This document shows positions 1 through 14,062 of a stretch of 64,000 nt of DNA, piece after piece. The stretch is taken from the NCBI GenBank assembly GCA_034509425.1, contig JAVTVJ010001688.1, forward strand, positions 248,001 to 312,000, in the 5' to 3' direction. The notes under the pieces are model-generated. The model was not told the DNA's origin and did no database searches. It saw only the letters and a program-made list of their open reading frames with translations. Made by a program: the position numbers and the translations under genes. Within the stretch, counting starts at the first letter, position 1. The number at the start of each line of letters is the position of its first letter. Source of the DNA: Eopsaltria australis (taxonomy: Eukaryota > Chordata > Aves > Passeriformes > Petroicidae).

Positions 1-3000
1 CTTCAGTTGTTTTATATTTTTATATACCATTTTATGTTTGATGTTTTCTTTTTCTTTCAAATCTTGAAAACATATACATTAGTAAAATATTTCAAGGGTG
101 AAAATAATCAGTTGACAATGTCAGCAAATTTTCATTTTACATTTGCATCCCCCTGAATTAATTACTAATATCCCCATCATTGTCTTTATTTTAGTTTTAT
201 AGATACGCTGTATGAGGTTTGGTGTATGGAACAGTGATAAAATGTTATGTAAGGGGATTTACTTTAGTTTTCTTGTCTTAGTGATTTTTTTTATGCCACT
301 ATGGACATTTTTATACTATCAGCCCTTTTTTTCCTTATTAAATTAGTTTTTCATCTTCCTACATAACTATCTAGGTTCTGTAAACTACACAGATGTAGCT
401 CTTGGCGAAGTATTTTACACTGACAAGAGAATGCTAAAAGAGAAATACAGATTGATAGACTTCTAAAATACTCAGCTCTGATTTATGCATTTCATTAAGC
501 ATAGTCAGAAGAGCAGAGCTGAGTAAATAGTAGGAAAAAATCTTCATGGAGGCATTTACAAATCCCTCCCTTGACTATAATCCTACCCCTTATACTTATC
601 TCACAAAATATTCAGCAGGATCATTGTATTGGATGCTATCAATAGGCAGACATGATAATTCTGACACCAGTATTAGCATTTACACTGAGCCAGAAAATTA
701 TTATTTCCTGTTTACATGGTCTAGAAAGACACAGTATTATGTGTCTTATAATCACAAAACATACCATAAATAAATGATTAAAAATATTAGAGTGAACTAC
801 ATTCAAGCAATATAGTACTCAATAGATGTCCACAGAAAGGTGTTTAAGTGAAGAAGTGATATATATGTTCATCAAAATGTCAGGGGAATGGTTTTTGGTA
901 TTCTGAGGTTCTTTCATCTGCAACTTTTGCTGTTGAATCAACAAAAAAGGAAAATCATGTTTGGTTTTTATCAAGCTAAACTTACTTTTGTCAACTCTTC
1001 TTGAGATTGAAATAGGACATAGAGAAGTTCTGGTCCATTTAACAAAAAATTGATCTTTTAAGCCTGAAACAGAAAGGTTCGCTTTGGGACACTCATTTGA
1101 GGAAAAACTAAAGCTCATAAAACTGCACTATGAAGAAACATCATTTTTTCAGGATTACAGGGCCTGAAAAGACCTCATGTCAATGCCTCACATTTATGGA
1201 ATGCCTCGTGACATTTATGTAAATGTTTTATAGATGGTGAAATAGCTTCCACTAGTGGGGGTAAAAGGACCCCCACTCTAAAAAACTCCATCAGCTCCCA
1301 GCTAGAGTACTTTGTAGAAGCCAGGTTTGGTTTTCTTTCTGCCTTGGTTGGAACAGAGAAGCAATGAACCTTCAGCTCCACTGTTTGAAATCCCTCAGGA
1401 GGATCCCAGGCCCTTTCCCAGTGTTTTGGTTTAGACAAAGAGAGTCAATTTTACAAGCACAGAGCAAGAGCACTCATCTGAGAGCTGGGTATTTATGGCA
1501 CTCTGTTCAGGACCGTAAGATCTGTCTCCTGAAGAGTAAAGAACTCAGTTCAACTTTCCCGTATCTGGAGTGAATGCACAAGCCACATTACTCAATGAAG
1601 GAGAAGATAATGTTCTACTGGGAAAAAAAACCTATTCATGCATTTAACCAGAATGAAAAATTAAAAATCTCCCTTAGAAGGTATTTCTGTTACTTGATAA
1701 AAAGTGCAATTGTTCATACAGCACTCTGATACTCTACTAAGAAGGAATAAGTAAGAAGAATGTCCAGGAAAATGAGGCATAATGTGAGTTTGGAAGTCCT
1801 TAATTTTCAGAAACTTGTTGATTGACATAGTCATTAGTGTTCTCAAGGCCACACTCCTTGAACTAGAACATTGAGTGGATCAAAATGTGATCAATGAAAA
1901 TCTCTGTAAAATAAAAGATTTTTAAGCATACACTCAAGCAGAAGAACAAACAAAAAAAAGAATAAAGAGATAAAAGAAAAAAAAAATCCAGACTAAACTG
2001 AATGTGAATTTTTATGTGAATGTCAACAGCAGCACTAGAACATACTATAGAAGGCAGTTTCTTCCTTCCCCTCCCCACTTCCTCTCCTAAAACGATGACG
2101 AAATTTCACAAGTTCAGTTCAAGCTTCCACAGTCTACTTATCTTCTACCTTTGCCCATGTGTTTTAAACCTCTTTGCCAGGGTACCATTTGAGCTTGTAT
2201 AAACAATGAGCTGATGCAGGGAATGAAATCCAACATCAGGTATACATAAAAAGCTTGATTTTCAACAAGATCAGTTCTTGAAATGGCTTTTGGCAAAACA
2301 TAAGCAATGTGCTGATTCAGAAGATGAGGCAGGACCAGAGCAAACCACACTGGTCAGTTGTAGCTACCCTGAGAAGTTTCCCAAGTCCAAATGTCATACT
2401 GCGTACACTGATTAGAGCCAAGCAGGCTACTTACTCCTTGCACATGAACATAAACATTATATATAAATATATATATATATATAAAATTTATATATATATA
2501 AACATTATATATAAATCTTCTACTGTCACTTCACATTAGGAGTCCTAAAAAATGCCAGCTGAGTTGTACTGCTGAAACATTTGCTGTGATGACAAAGTAA
2601 CTCATCATGAAGTGAGGTTTAAGAAAGCAGACTGCCATATAACTCGATGCAATTGTCTCTGTTACCTCCTTAACACACAGGTGATCAGAACAGCTGGACT
2701 CTGGAGATGGACAGGCTGCCAAGTGGGAAAGGACACAAACTACTCAGGAAGGAATGGTCCTCATAATGTGTACATCAGTCTCTGTTCTTCAGATAGTCCG
2801 GGAACAGATCTGTGTGTCTCAGTTTATGAGGACACAGACACTCAAGTCAAGCCTCCTTGCAGCCTAGAATAACAAATGCCACTGTCTCACCTAAACAGGC
2901 ACCAGCAGTTTTGATTATGTGAGCTTCCCACTGGATGATCCACAGAAGCAAACATTGTTAAGACCGTTCCTCACTTCTGTCCTCCTACTTAGAGAGGAGT

Positions 3001-6000
3001 TGGCAGTACTGTCCAATAAATTGTTCTAAACACCATTTGTGAAGAACATATTTCAGAAGAAATATTGCAGGAAAAAAGAGACATAGTTACTTGCCGTACA
3101 AGCATTTGATCACAAGTTCAGAAACCAAACTTCTTTAGTAGCATATGCCCCATTAAATTCTTCACATTTTAAAATTATGTATTGTCCTGTGGCCATATTA
3201 CATTTTAAGAAAGTAATGTAGCATTCCTACTTCTTCAGGAATAAATGAGTGTGGAGACCTGTACACTTGTATTCATTCTTTGGCTAATGCGGTATTCAGT
3301 TATGGACTTTAGTCAATTTATCTACATTATCCTGAAATACTTTTTAATGGTAAAGACAGTGTATTGGCATCAATTTTCACACCGTGAGTGCAAAGAATAA
3401 AGCTTTTTCTGTGGCTGTTTGCAGCTTTCTCTAATTACTCCCTGTGCTTACTTTCTCATTGACATCCAGACATAACTGGCAGAAAAGTGTATGCTTCATA
3501 ACTTCATCCCGTTACTAAGATGTAAAAAGATTTTGGAAAAGATTTGCTAAATCCCACCTTGATGGCTAACTGTCTCTGAGATCACAGCAAATAACAGACA
3601 TCTAAGTGAGACGCCCTTTAATTGTACGTAATCATAACTATTCAGTTAGATATCTAAGGCCTTTTATATTCATTATTTTTGAAAGCTAAAAATTGCTTTT
3701 TGGCTGTACATATTCTTTCAGTTCTACGACTGCTCATAAGGTTGAGTGGTAAAATTTTGTTTTTCTTGGAGTCTTCTGAGACATGGGGGGACTTGAGGGC
3801 TTTGGGAAATACGTGTGTGGGGTTCAACACAAAAGGTGAACAAGAAAGGAAGTCTGCTAGGTACATAAGCCAAGCGGAGAGCAGAAGTTGATGATTTAGT
3901 TTTAATTTAAAAGTTGCCTCACATTATTTTTTTTCCCTAAGCAACTGTGCTTTTATAGCAGAAGCTGGAGTTCTACATCATTTCTTCCAAGAAACACTCC
4001 CCTCATCTCTTCATCAGTATGCTGATCGCTGCTGTAGGTTATACCACATGACAAAAATTATTGCAAAGCTCAGAGCTGGGGGTAAGTAATTGCAGAGATA
4101 AGGCTCCCGTAGACTCCCATAGCTACTCTCTCTATAGCTGGAGGCAAGCTGCCTGTCCTACTAAAGTGCATGCCTATGTTCTAAAACCCATTCCCCCCTT
4201 TCTGACTAGTTGCAAATGTCGTGAGGTACCCAGAGCTTCCTTCACTGCTGTGGGCTGGAGGTGTCCCCAGATTACCTGTTTGCTTCTGCCTGCCACACCT
4301 TCAGTTTCGTACACTCTTCTGTTGCTGCTGTCTGCCAGGCTGTGAGCCCTGCATCAGTCATACAGGAGACCTGAACTCCATCGTGCAGAGATTTTCTTCT
4401 ACACTAGGAGTAGGGATGGGGGATGGGGAACAAAAAGCAATGACAGATTTCCTTTGAAAGACATGAAGTTCATACAGCTCAAGTACACTGTAAAACAAGG
4501 GAACAGATGATGCGATTACACAATGTCTAGGCTGGTAGAAAATACATTGGATGAACTGTTGCAGAAAGAACCTACAAATACCCTGTATGGCTATAGCCAA
4601 AGTCTGTGCTTTGACATTAAGGAAGCAAAGCCTCCTACAGACACTGGAGGACCAGACGGAGTCTGACTCTCCTCTGTTGGTGTCATAGTTTAACCTTGAT
4701 ATTCTAGTTCAATAGCATTTCCTTGGTAAAAGTGTATTATGTTACAAAAAATAGTATGATTACATATCTCATCTCATAACTTCCATCTTCCCCCATTTAG
4801 GTTCCAGATCATGTACATATCTTCCAAATCCTACTTTCCTATCTCAGATGCATGAGATATTTCCTCGTTCTGAATTAGGTTATTACTAATCTGTATTGAG
4901 GAAAAGAAAAACCACTTCTGGGTATTTGAAAAAACATAAACATGACTTCTTGTAGTTTAAGGAAAACCAAGTAGGAGGATTTGTGTTATTTGTTTTGTGG
5001 TTAATAAACAGCCATCTGCATATACTGAATGTACTCTACTGGCTGTAATACGAGTTTCACTAATATTGATGAAGGGCAGCATAATCAGATATGAACACTT
5101 TGTCTCCTTGCACATGCAAAGCTTATGGTTGGCAAAACTTTCTATATTTCATATAAGGTTCATGGTCTATGTTGCATAAAATTTAGAAGCGCAATTTTAA
5201 AGAATGAATAAAAATTACTAGGTTTTAAATATTTATCATGGCATAGAGTTATAATCCAAGAACATGTTAACAGAACAAAATGGGAAAGACTGCAAGAGAT
5301 AAGACAGTTCAGAGACTAGTAAGAACATTAAAAAAAAAATAAAAACAAGCAAGCAAGATCTTGCATGCATATTGTTTTACACCAAAGACACTAATTTTGC
5401 CTTTGTAGTTTATATTAATATTCTCTGATGCTTATTCAGAAGTTCTCAGATCTAATACCATTTTTTCATCCCTAAAAATACAGCCAAATATGGTAATAAG
5501 TTTACCACCATTTAGTCTGTCACAGTAGCACATATTTTATTTCTTCTCCAAAGTGAACTATAAGCATTTTTCTCTGTTCAAATAGAACAGTCTTGACACT
5601 ATGCTAGAGAACATTAAAAAAACCCTACTCAAACTACCTTTTGATCTGAAAAGGCATTTACATTTTTGCAATGATAAAGCTTATTTCACCTTCAATGGAG
5701 AAATCTCTTCTTAAATGACCATGAAGTATTTGTCAAATCTGATTTAATCCTGATATTGACAGCTCCCAAAGGAAGTGACTGGGGATGAGTCCATTCAATG
5801 CTTCCCTTAATCTTGATGTTTCAGTACTTGGAATTACTTACAGTTTCTGACTTACATGAGAATTTTAAACATGGTCATCAGAAAGGACTAGACATCTTCA
5901 AAAGCATCAGCCATCCAGACTCCTTGCATTAGCTTATTTGTTGACATCCCCAAGTCTTCCGAGCTTGGAATGATTCTATTTATTTGCATGTTATTTACTG

Positions 6001-9000
6001 ACACCTTCTTAAATTATGTGAAAATCCTTTCGTCTGGAAATGTCTGGTTGATTTTCATCATAGTTCAAGAAATGTAATTGGTTATGGGACAATTAACTTT
6101 ATGTGCAAGCTTCATTATATTCTCCAAAACCGAAATGCCATGTGCTCCAGTTTATAATACTTCTGCCACTATGCTTTCTTCTGTCTTTTACCAAGGAGCC
6201 TCAGGAAGAAAAAGCAATTTTTGAACACTGCAACTAGAAGAGACTTTTTAAGAAATCACTGCCAAGCCTTAAAGAGGCATAAACTGATGACAAATTGCAC
6301 ACATAAAAATATAGGCAAAATGCTGACTATTGTACAACATGAGCAGTTCTTACTGAGGCTTAAAAGTAGTGGGTGAGCAAAACCATGTACAGAGGTGTAT
6401 TTTTACTTCAAGAGTCGCTAAAACAGTAGAATGAAAGATAAAAATATTTTACTTTGATTATATGTTGTTATCCAGATTTCACTGCTCTACCCCCCCCAAT
6501 AATTAAAGGAATAAAAAACTACTATAGTTCTCCTTGGACCTTTTTTTTTAGCTTTTTTAGCTTTTCATTTTTTTAGAAATGAAAAACTAAAATCCTTGAC
6601 TGCTATCAAAACCAGACTTTCTTGGATGAGAATAAAAGAGGATATTTAAAGACTGAACTACTTAAAAGCACTTCAGTTTTGTGGAGATTCACAGTGACAA
6701 TAATAAAAGAGTTTGCCTGTATTGAGGCAATGGAAGATTACTTTTTCTGAATAAATTACTGTATGACTCCTTTAGAGAAAATGTAACCCTTAGGAGGTAT
6801 GTAGCAATCAAACGACAGCTAGTACAAACCCGGGCCAGATCCAGGGAAGAGAGAGATCCTTCGTGTAGGTGTTCAGAGAGAAATTATCTACTCAGCCTGA
6901 AAACAGCATTTAGCAGGCACCTTACCTTGCAGTCAGTCAAATGCCACGAGGTGCCACGGGCTGTGCATTTGATAGGTGTCACTCAAAAGGGCTCTGTGCC
7001 TCACACGCTGCTTCTGATGGCACCGATGTGCTCAGCATCCCCAGTCAGAGTGCACCATGAACCTCCTGCACACAGCTCTGTGCTCTAGGCTGGGCTTTTA
7101 GCACTGCTAAGAACCAGCTTCCCTCCTGAGAACAGCCAGTCTCGCAACACCAGCTCCATGCAGGACAGCTGGGAGACAGCCCTGCAGCGAGTCCCAGGAG
7201 CCAGAGTAAGGATCAGCAGGTAGGATGCTGCTGTGAGGCAGAGACACTGCTCCAGGTTCTCCTCCCCCAGGAAAGGGCCTGAGCTTCCCTCTCACCTCGC
7301 AGGTGAGGCCTCCCTACCGCTGCCAAGCCCCTGCTCAACAGCTGAGATTCAGGGGCTGGCAGAAAAGGGATTTAATGTCACAAGGCCCTTTTCCTGGTCT
7401 GTGCTTCAAGGTCTGTAATTAATTAAACTGTCATTAGAAAAAATGCTTATGTAATGGCTGGTGTACTCAGAGTGCCTTGAACACCCTGGGGCATGGGCTC
7501 AGCACCTTCCCCTGCTAATGGGGTTTCTGCTCCCCATCAAAGGGCTGAAAAATGTTTCCACCACAGGAAAAACATGAGTTCATAGATACTGATAACACTT
7601 TCACTCTAAAAGTAAAACTTGAAATATGAAATGAAGTAAAAAATTTGATACCTGATGCTGTTTCAAGAACTATTACTGAACAAAGTATATAAATGGGATT
7701 TACAGTATTTCCAGTCACTCCCTAGTGAGTGCTTTGACCACACGGCCACAGATTCATGCCCTTTTTCAGTCTGCCTATTTCACCCAATTAATTATGCTGT
7801 AACAAATGTGAAAGCGACTTCAGAGGGGATGGAGAGACAGGGATGGGGCTGGAGCCTGATGTGGTGCAAGAACCAGTACCATTCCTGTGCTATCCAACTT
7901 TGGGATTTTACCCCACTTAGGAGATTGAGAGGATGTCATTTCACCGTTTCTCATTCATCAACCAAATCAGGTCAGGTTCAATCCCTAGGACACACCTCTG
8001 TATCTGCTCTAATTATAAACATAGTAAGAGCAATTCAGTAGTGATCTTGGTATCAGTAACTCTTACCTTGAGCATGCAGTATCTGGTTATGTATTTTAAG
8101 TAGCATATTAGAGAGACAAAGGTAGATTTGTTTTAGCTTCTTCCTTAAGAAAATCAATATACTCTAAAGTATCTGTACAAGCATAGCTACCAAAGCAATG
8201 GAAAAATTCACAAAGCCAGATAGGTACAAAAATGAAAGCATTCTTGAACCTAGGACAGAAAGAACTCTATTAGAAGAACAGAGCTCTGAAGAGTCTCATG
8301 ACAAACCTGAGGGACAGGTAAGAATAAAGAGAATCTCTTATTGAGAGGGGGAATGTGAGACCTGAGAATATACAAATTATGAGAGACTACAAGCATAGAA
8401 ACATATGCAAACTGCTGACTGTAGTACTGAATTCGGCATAATGATAGATGAGCAGATGTTTATGTGTGGGAGTACATCAGTTCCTTGCTTCTGCAAAATA
8501 AACAATTGAGGCAAAATCTAGAACAACAATTGGATTGTAAACAGAGAGAGAACACAATTGAAGCAAAAACAGGAAAAAAGTACATGAGTTTTATCCTAAG
8601 GAACAACTTTCTCAAGTCTCAACTTTTCTCACCATGAAGAGAAATGTGGAAAACATTTAATTCATGGTGGTTTGGGCATACACAGAAAGAGAGGAAAAAA
8701 AAAAAAAAAGAGAAATAATTAGGCATACCAAGAAATATTGAGATATACAACTACTTTTTTCCCCAGAAGTGGTTTCCCTGCCTTTCCCACTATATCTTTT
8801 TTGTTAGATGCTGTATATAACATAAAGCATCCAGCACTTCAAGATGCTGTGCCAAGCAAACTTTAAACATCTGACCCAGATTTTTCTACATTTTTTTCTT
8901 CCTTAAAAGAAATGAAAGCTCTCAAAAGCTCCTCTACTGCAATTTTTCACAATGTATTTATCACCATCACTAGAATTCTGGAATTACCAACTACAATTAG

Positions 9001-9430
9001 ATAACTAAGGCTTTGCTTTACTAATTACCAGATTATAGCAATGTCCTCAGTAGCACTTAGGCAGATATACTAGGATTAATTGTAGCATTCAAGTGTTTGA
9101 AATAATGCTCTTTAATCTTTACAAGAAAGATTCAAGGCATTGTTTCTAAGGCCACCTAATTTTGTATTGATTGCAAAAAAGAACTCTTTGCCACATTCAG
9201 TATTCAGCATTCTCTCAGATTTCTAAGTGTTTTAAATTCACCTAACACTGTCACCATCTAACCCACTGTTATAATAGACATGAGAGATGAAAAATGGTTT
9301 CAAAAGTTCAGTTGATGTAACCATAATCAGAAATAACAGCAAAAAATTCACACAGACCATGTTAAAATATTCACTCTTCTTGATCTAGTCATATGACTGC
9401 TGTTCATCATCTTGCTATGAAGAGGAAATG
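1..9430. other. Intergenic DNA, no gene seen
   Basis: AT-rich sequence with only short open frames (under 130 codons) and no recognisable protein, RNA gene or intact transposon. It contains the AT-dinucleotide stretch listed separately. A slightly more GC-rich patch at about 6800-7420 has no coding signature. I recognise nothing else here. Confidence 0.6.
2451..2515. repeat. (AT)n microsatellite, palindromic
   Basis: Alternating TA/AT dinucleotides with a TAAACATTATATATAAAT unit at each end and AAATTTATATATATATA in the centre. The stretch is largely self-complementary and could form a cruciform or hairpin. It is a probable length-variable microsatellite. Confidence 0.8.
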
Positions 9431-10032
9431 TGCATTCACAGCCCAGAAAACCAATCTTGGCTGCATCAAAAGCAGTGTGGCCAGTAGGCTGAGAAGGGAT
9501 TCTGCCCCTCTGCTCTGCCCTAGGAAGTGCTCACCTGAGCACTGCATCCACTCTGGGGCCCACAGCACACAAGGGATGTAGATCTGCTGGAGAGAGAGCA
9601 GAGCAGAGCCACCAAGGTTATCAGTGTGCTGGAGCCCCTCTCCTATGAAGACAGGCTGAGAGTTAGGGTTGTTCAGCTTGGAGAAGTGAAAGTTCTGGGG
9701 AGACCTTTCTGTGGTCTTTCAGTACCTCAAAGGGGCTTCCAGGAGAGCTGGTGAGTGACTTTTGACAAGGGTGTGCAGTGACAGAACACAGGGGAATGGC
9801 TTCAAACTGAAACAGAGCAGGTTCAGATTGGGTATTAGGAAGAAATGTTTTACTCTGAGGGTGAGGAAGCACTGGAACAGGCTCGCCAGAGAAGCTGTGG
9901 ACTCCCTGTCTCTGGAAGTGTTCAAGGCCAGGTTGGATGGCTTTGGTCTAGAGCAAGGTGTCCCTGCCCATGGCAGGTTTGGAACTAGGTGATCTGTAAG
10001 GTCCCTTCCAACCCAAACCATTCTATGATTCA
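9431..10032 (+). mobile_element. CR1 LINE, 3' fragment
   Basis: About 600 bp of the 3' end of a chicken-repeat-1 LINE, in + orientation. It is recognised by typical CR1 phrases: GGCTGCATCAAAAGCAG, CTATGAAGACAGGCTGAGAG, GTGTTCAAGGCCAGGTTGGATGG, and the terminal CCATTCTATGATTC that serves as the CR1 3' signature. It is 5'-truncated, as most CR1 copies are, and carries indels. Open frames at 9762-9992 (+) and 9719-10033 (-) lie inside it and are not host genes. Confidence 0.93.
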
Positions 10033-11084
10033 ATACTGCCAGTAAAATTAAGTTACTAGGAACACTGATGTTATGACTATGACATTTTACTAAATGTATG
10101 ATTTACCTCAACCAGTGGTAAATCCTCCACTCAAAAACCAAATCTTCAAAAAACACATATAGTATATTCTAGCAAGGATCAAGAGCATTTCTTTACACTT
10201 GAAACCATACAGTTCTTTAGATGTCTCCAGAGAATGAGGACCTCTCATTTTGTCTTACAGGTCAGCAGTCAGAATGAGCTTGTCTAAGCAATGAGTGAAT
10301 GCTGTTACCTTCATGAATGTATTCAGTACTTTATACAGTGCACTATAAATTCTTGTTGCATTCTGAGCTTTTTTGCCAAAACTTTATTGCAGTATATGGA
10401 ATGCAAGCACATTGCAGTCTATGGGGATAATTTTAGCATTTTTAAAAACAACTGGAATATTTACTTTTAGACATGTCCCACCTAAAAGAAGAAATAGCTC
10501 AGAAACAATGAAGCTAGCATGGGCTGCTAATCTGTTTTTGAAGGAGGATGCCTTTAAAACCTATTCTTGAAGGAAGATAGCTTTAGAATGAAAGGATGCA
10601 GTGAGTAAATATGTGAGTGTCCAATGTAACAACAAAACACATTAGGATTCTAAACCTGGTTGAAAACAACACACAAAAAGGCACATTGTTTATTCTAATG
10701 CCATCTGATTATCATCTGTTTTAAATAGTACCACACATTGTAGTCCCAGGAGTTTCTCTTCAGTTTTAAAGACAAACACAAACAAGGAAACCAGAATTTA
10801 AAAGTGGGTTCCCAGTGCCTACTAAGCATGGATCAACCAGCTACAAGTGCCTTGGACCCTAACCTGCTGGTATGTGGTGTCCAAACACAGACTGGCTGTA
10901 GGGATGTTTGCTATCAGGCACTGTGCTGTTTGGAGCTGGAATTCAGGAGAGACACAATTTACAATGAGTATCAGGGGGAGATGAAGTTATCCCAAGAGAG
11001 CTGACTCTTTTCCAATAAGGATTTGTGTCATAAATAGATTAAACAAGATGGTGTGCCAGTTTTGGACATCAAAAGGGATTGAGA
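10033..11084. other. Intergenic DNA, nothing recognised
   Basis: Unique-looking AT-rich sequence between two CR1 fragments. Open frames at 10373-10570 and 10804-11004 are short and show no known protein. Confidence 0.5.
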
Positions 11085-11287
11085 CATAGAATTTTTTTCA
11101 CAGACAGGGTTGTTAAACACTGGAATGGATTGGTAGTGAGGTGGTGACCATCCCTGGAGGTGTTCAACACACGACTGGAAGTGTCACTTAGTGCCATAGC
11201 CTAGTTGACATTGTCATGATCAGTCAAGGATTGGACTCAATGACCTCAGAGGTTTTTCAAACCTAATAGATTCTGTTATTCTATGAA
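11085..11287 (+). mobile_element. CR1 LINE, short 3' fragment
   Basis: About 200 bp of CR1 3' end in + orientation. Matching phrases include ACACTGGAATGGATTG, CCATCCCTGGAGGTGTTCAA, GGACTCAATGACCTCAGAGG and the end TTCTATGAAT. It is a different, more diverged subfamily from the copy at 9.4 kb. Confidence 0.87.
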
Positions 11288-13158
11288 TAAGATATTCTGC
11301 TAGCTCACTAGCCAGAATTGAGGTGCAGAAATGCATACACTTAGCCAGAAAGTGTGACTGTGCCCTACATTAAGTGCAGCACAAAGTGGAAAAAAAAGGC
11401 AAAACAATTCAAATTTTATTTTCAAAATTATTATTTTCTAATAAAAAACATTTGTAACAAGATTTGGTGAGAACTCAGAGAAGTGTACATTCGGTCTGAT
11501 TTTAAGATATATGTTATTCTTGGTTGTCTTTGAAAGGAAAAGCTTTTTTCTCAGTACATATCAGTGATTTCTGTTTTACACTAATATAACCCATCACTGA
11601 TTCACTGCAGATATGTGAACGTCTTGCCAGCTTAACAGAGCTTACTGAATTGAAAAACAGAGACTGATTTAAAAATATGTTTACTGGAAGACTGTGATAA
11701 AAATCAATTTATCTTCCAGGTGAGTTGAGATCACCTTCCTTCCCAAAATAAAATAGCTGCCACCACCCATCTACTCTCTCCTGTCACTGAATCCTGCATG
11801 CTTGCATGTCAGTATATCCCTATCAGCAGTGAAGTTATCTAGGGATAATGAGGCAGAGCCTGACAAAAGGAGGTTTCTTTCCTGCAGAGTTGTGCCCCAG
11901 GGCAGTTAGTGGTATCTGTGAAAGAAAACTAATGACTTGTCATTATCGTTCAAAAAGTTGCTCTTGCATTGGAGAAAGGATTTTTGTTTCAATTTAAGCC
12001 TAATTTGCATATTTGTTGCTAGCTGGGTTTTATATAAACGTGACTAGTTTAGATATGTCTACACTGTTTTCCAGATACAGACCCAAACCTGCACTCAAGT
12101 TGAAGTTCATCCATGCCAGAAGTACATGGACTTTGGGCAAGATTCAACCATGGCTAATAGGACAGCAAATCACTCATCACTGCTCAGTATGACCCCAAGC
12201 ACATTCCTGCCTGCTCTCTAATCAGTGCCTACTGACAGTAAAACTGCCACCTCAGACTGTGAAAAACAGTGCATGATTCTAACAAGACAGTTTTCTGTGC
12301 CTGTAGTTCACCTTCTAAATGTATTCTACAGACAGAATTTTCCCTCTAGGACTATGAAGGAAGAAGAATGATAAAGAAAAAAAAAAAAACACAGTATAAA
12401 CTTAGCATTAGGGATGACATTCACATTCCCTATCTCATCTTTTCCAGTAAGAACTACAACTGATGACTGTACTTGAATTCATGTAATCGATATGCACACA
12501 CTTTAAAAATGGCAAAAGCTATTGCAGGTAGGTAACACCAAGAGAGAAAGAAAAGAATTTACAGTTTAGAAAGGTTCTCTAGCTTCTGTTGTAAGAGGGA
12601 AAATGCAGCAAACATTGCATAAAGGCCTTATCTGAATAAGAGACATAAAAGTGCTACTTGATAGCCCTGCTGTTCTCAGTAGAAATCTTCTGGAGAAATG
12701 CCTGTTCAGTTCCCACAGAAATTCAGCCCTTTTGTAAGAGATCTCCCTTTTGTACTTTGCTTCCTTTTTTAAAAGCCCAGAATTTTAATTTTTTTTGAAC
12801 TACAGAGGATTTCTGTTTAGGACTAAATGTGGACAGTCATACTGTGAATCAGATAAGCTGCATACTTGGCAGTCAAAGAATTGGAAAGTGTGATGCTTCT
12901 GGCTTCAGTTGACTTCAAGTTGCCATACAAGATCCTGTCTCTTTTGAAAAGTTTCCCTTCTGAAAATCTCCAAGTGTGGATTTTTGAGTGTTCACAACAT
13001 TATGCAGTATGTATTTTAGGAAAATGTAGATAGTAAAAACATCCCCCTTTTAATCCGGTATTATTGGCATGTTGTTAAGAAAAAGGAACAAGAAAAGAGA
13101 TTCATTAAAAAGAAAAAAAAAAAAAAAAAAGAAGTGAAATAAGGTAGCTGAAAGGTCA
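11288..13158. other. Intergenic DNA, nothing recognised
   Basis: AT-rich, no open frame of note. An 18-base A run lies at about 13113-13130, just before the LTR that follows. Confidence 0.5.
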
Positions 13159-13545
13159 TGTCATGTCTAACCCCAGCTGGCAACTCAGCTCCAGAGCCAC
13201 TCGCTTACTCCTCCCCCGACAGCAGACTGGGGGAGTGAATCAGAGGAATACAAGTGAGAAAACTTGTAGCTCAAGGTAAAAGCAGTTTAATAGGGAAAGC
13301 AAAAGCCTCATACACATGCACAGCAAAACAAGGATTCATTCACCACTTCCCATTGGCAGGCAGATATTCAGCCATCCCTAGGATGTCTGGTAGGATGAGG
13401 TGCAGAAAAGGCCTTGATACTGCATGAGCACTGCTCAGCAATAACTAAAAATCTGTGTATTATCATCCTGTTTTCAGCAAATCTGGAACACAGTCCCATA
13501 CGAGCTACTGTGAAAAAATTTAACTTTGTCACAGCACATACATCA
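13159..13545 (-). mobile_element. ERVL-like solo LTR, internally deleted
   Basis: Same LTR family as the copies at 20.5, 42.7 and 52.6 kb. It shares the terminal TGTCATG-TCTAACCCCAGCTGGC block, AGTTTAATAGGGAAAGCAAAAG, and the GGATTCATTCAC / CCCATTGGCAGGCAGAT block. Minus orientation is inferred by comparison with the 20.5 kb copy and from the minus-strand ATTAAA polyadenylation-like signal. It is shorter than its relatives and lacks the TATA-containing part. I could not find a clean target-site duplication, so the 3' boundary is approximate. Confidence 0.8.
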
Positions 13546-13990
13546 CTCAGTGTGCCAGTGAGATAAAACCAAGTGTTTTAAGGACCACATTCAATTCCTT
13601 ATTACAATCCCATCTAGAGATGCCCTTTCCTTGCAAGGTTCTCTGTTTCTCCAGTAGTAACACCTGTACTGCTTCTACTTCAGACATCACACAACATACT
13701 TTGAGGGTCTGTTAAATAGTACATAGGTTTTCATAGGCAATGCATAGACATTTTTTTTCCTAGTTGGAAGGAAATATATGATTCACAGAGTTTCAGTGGA
13801 CAGAGCAACTTCTGCAGTTCACGACAGCTGGAAAAATTAGTGCACTGTCCTGAGAACTGCCTGAGAGCTGTTTTCTCTTTCACTGTTCAAGGATGAGGCT
13901 GCAGAAAAGCTGCAGAAATAGTGATGAATTATACTGCACTGATAGAACTGATATGTACTATATTATGCAGGTGGCTTGTCTGTGCCTATA

Positions 13991-14062
13991 TAGAATCATC
14001 ATAGAATGGGTTGGGTTGGAAGAGAACTTTAAAAGGACATCTAGTCCAACCTCCCTTATCAA
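13991..14062 (-). mobile_element. CR1 LINE 3' tip, minus strand
   Basis: About 70 bp that reads, on the minus strand, as the extreme CR1 3' end (…TTGGACTAGATGTCC…CCAACCCAACCCATTCTATGATG). On the + strand it appears as ATCATAGAATGGGTTGGGTT followed by CATCTAGTCCAACCTCCC. Confidence 0.88.

Noticed and set aside
7655..8041. 128-codon open frame in the intergenic region
   Set aside because: No recognisable domain, no coding-like composition, no splice context, and several such frames are expected by chance in 64 kb.
9719..10033. Open frames on both strands at 9.7-10.0 kb
   Set aside because: They fall entirely within a CR1 3' fragment, whose 3' end is largely non-coding here and carries indels.
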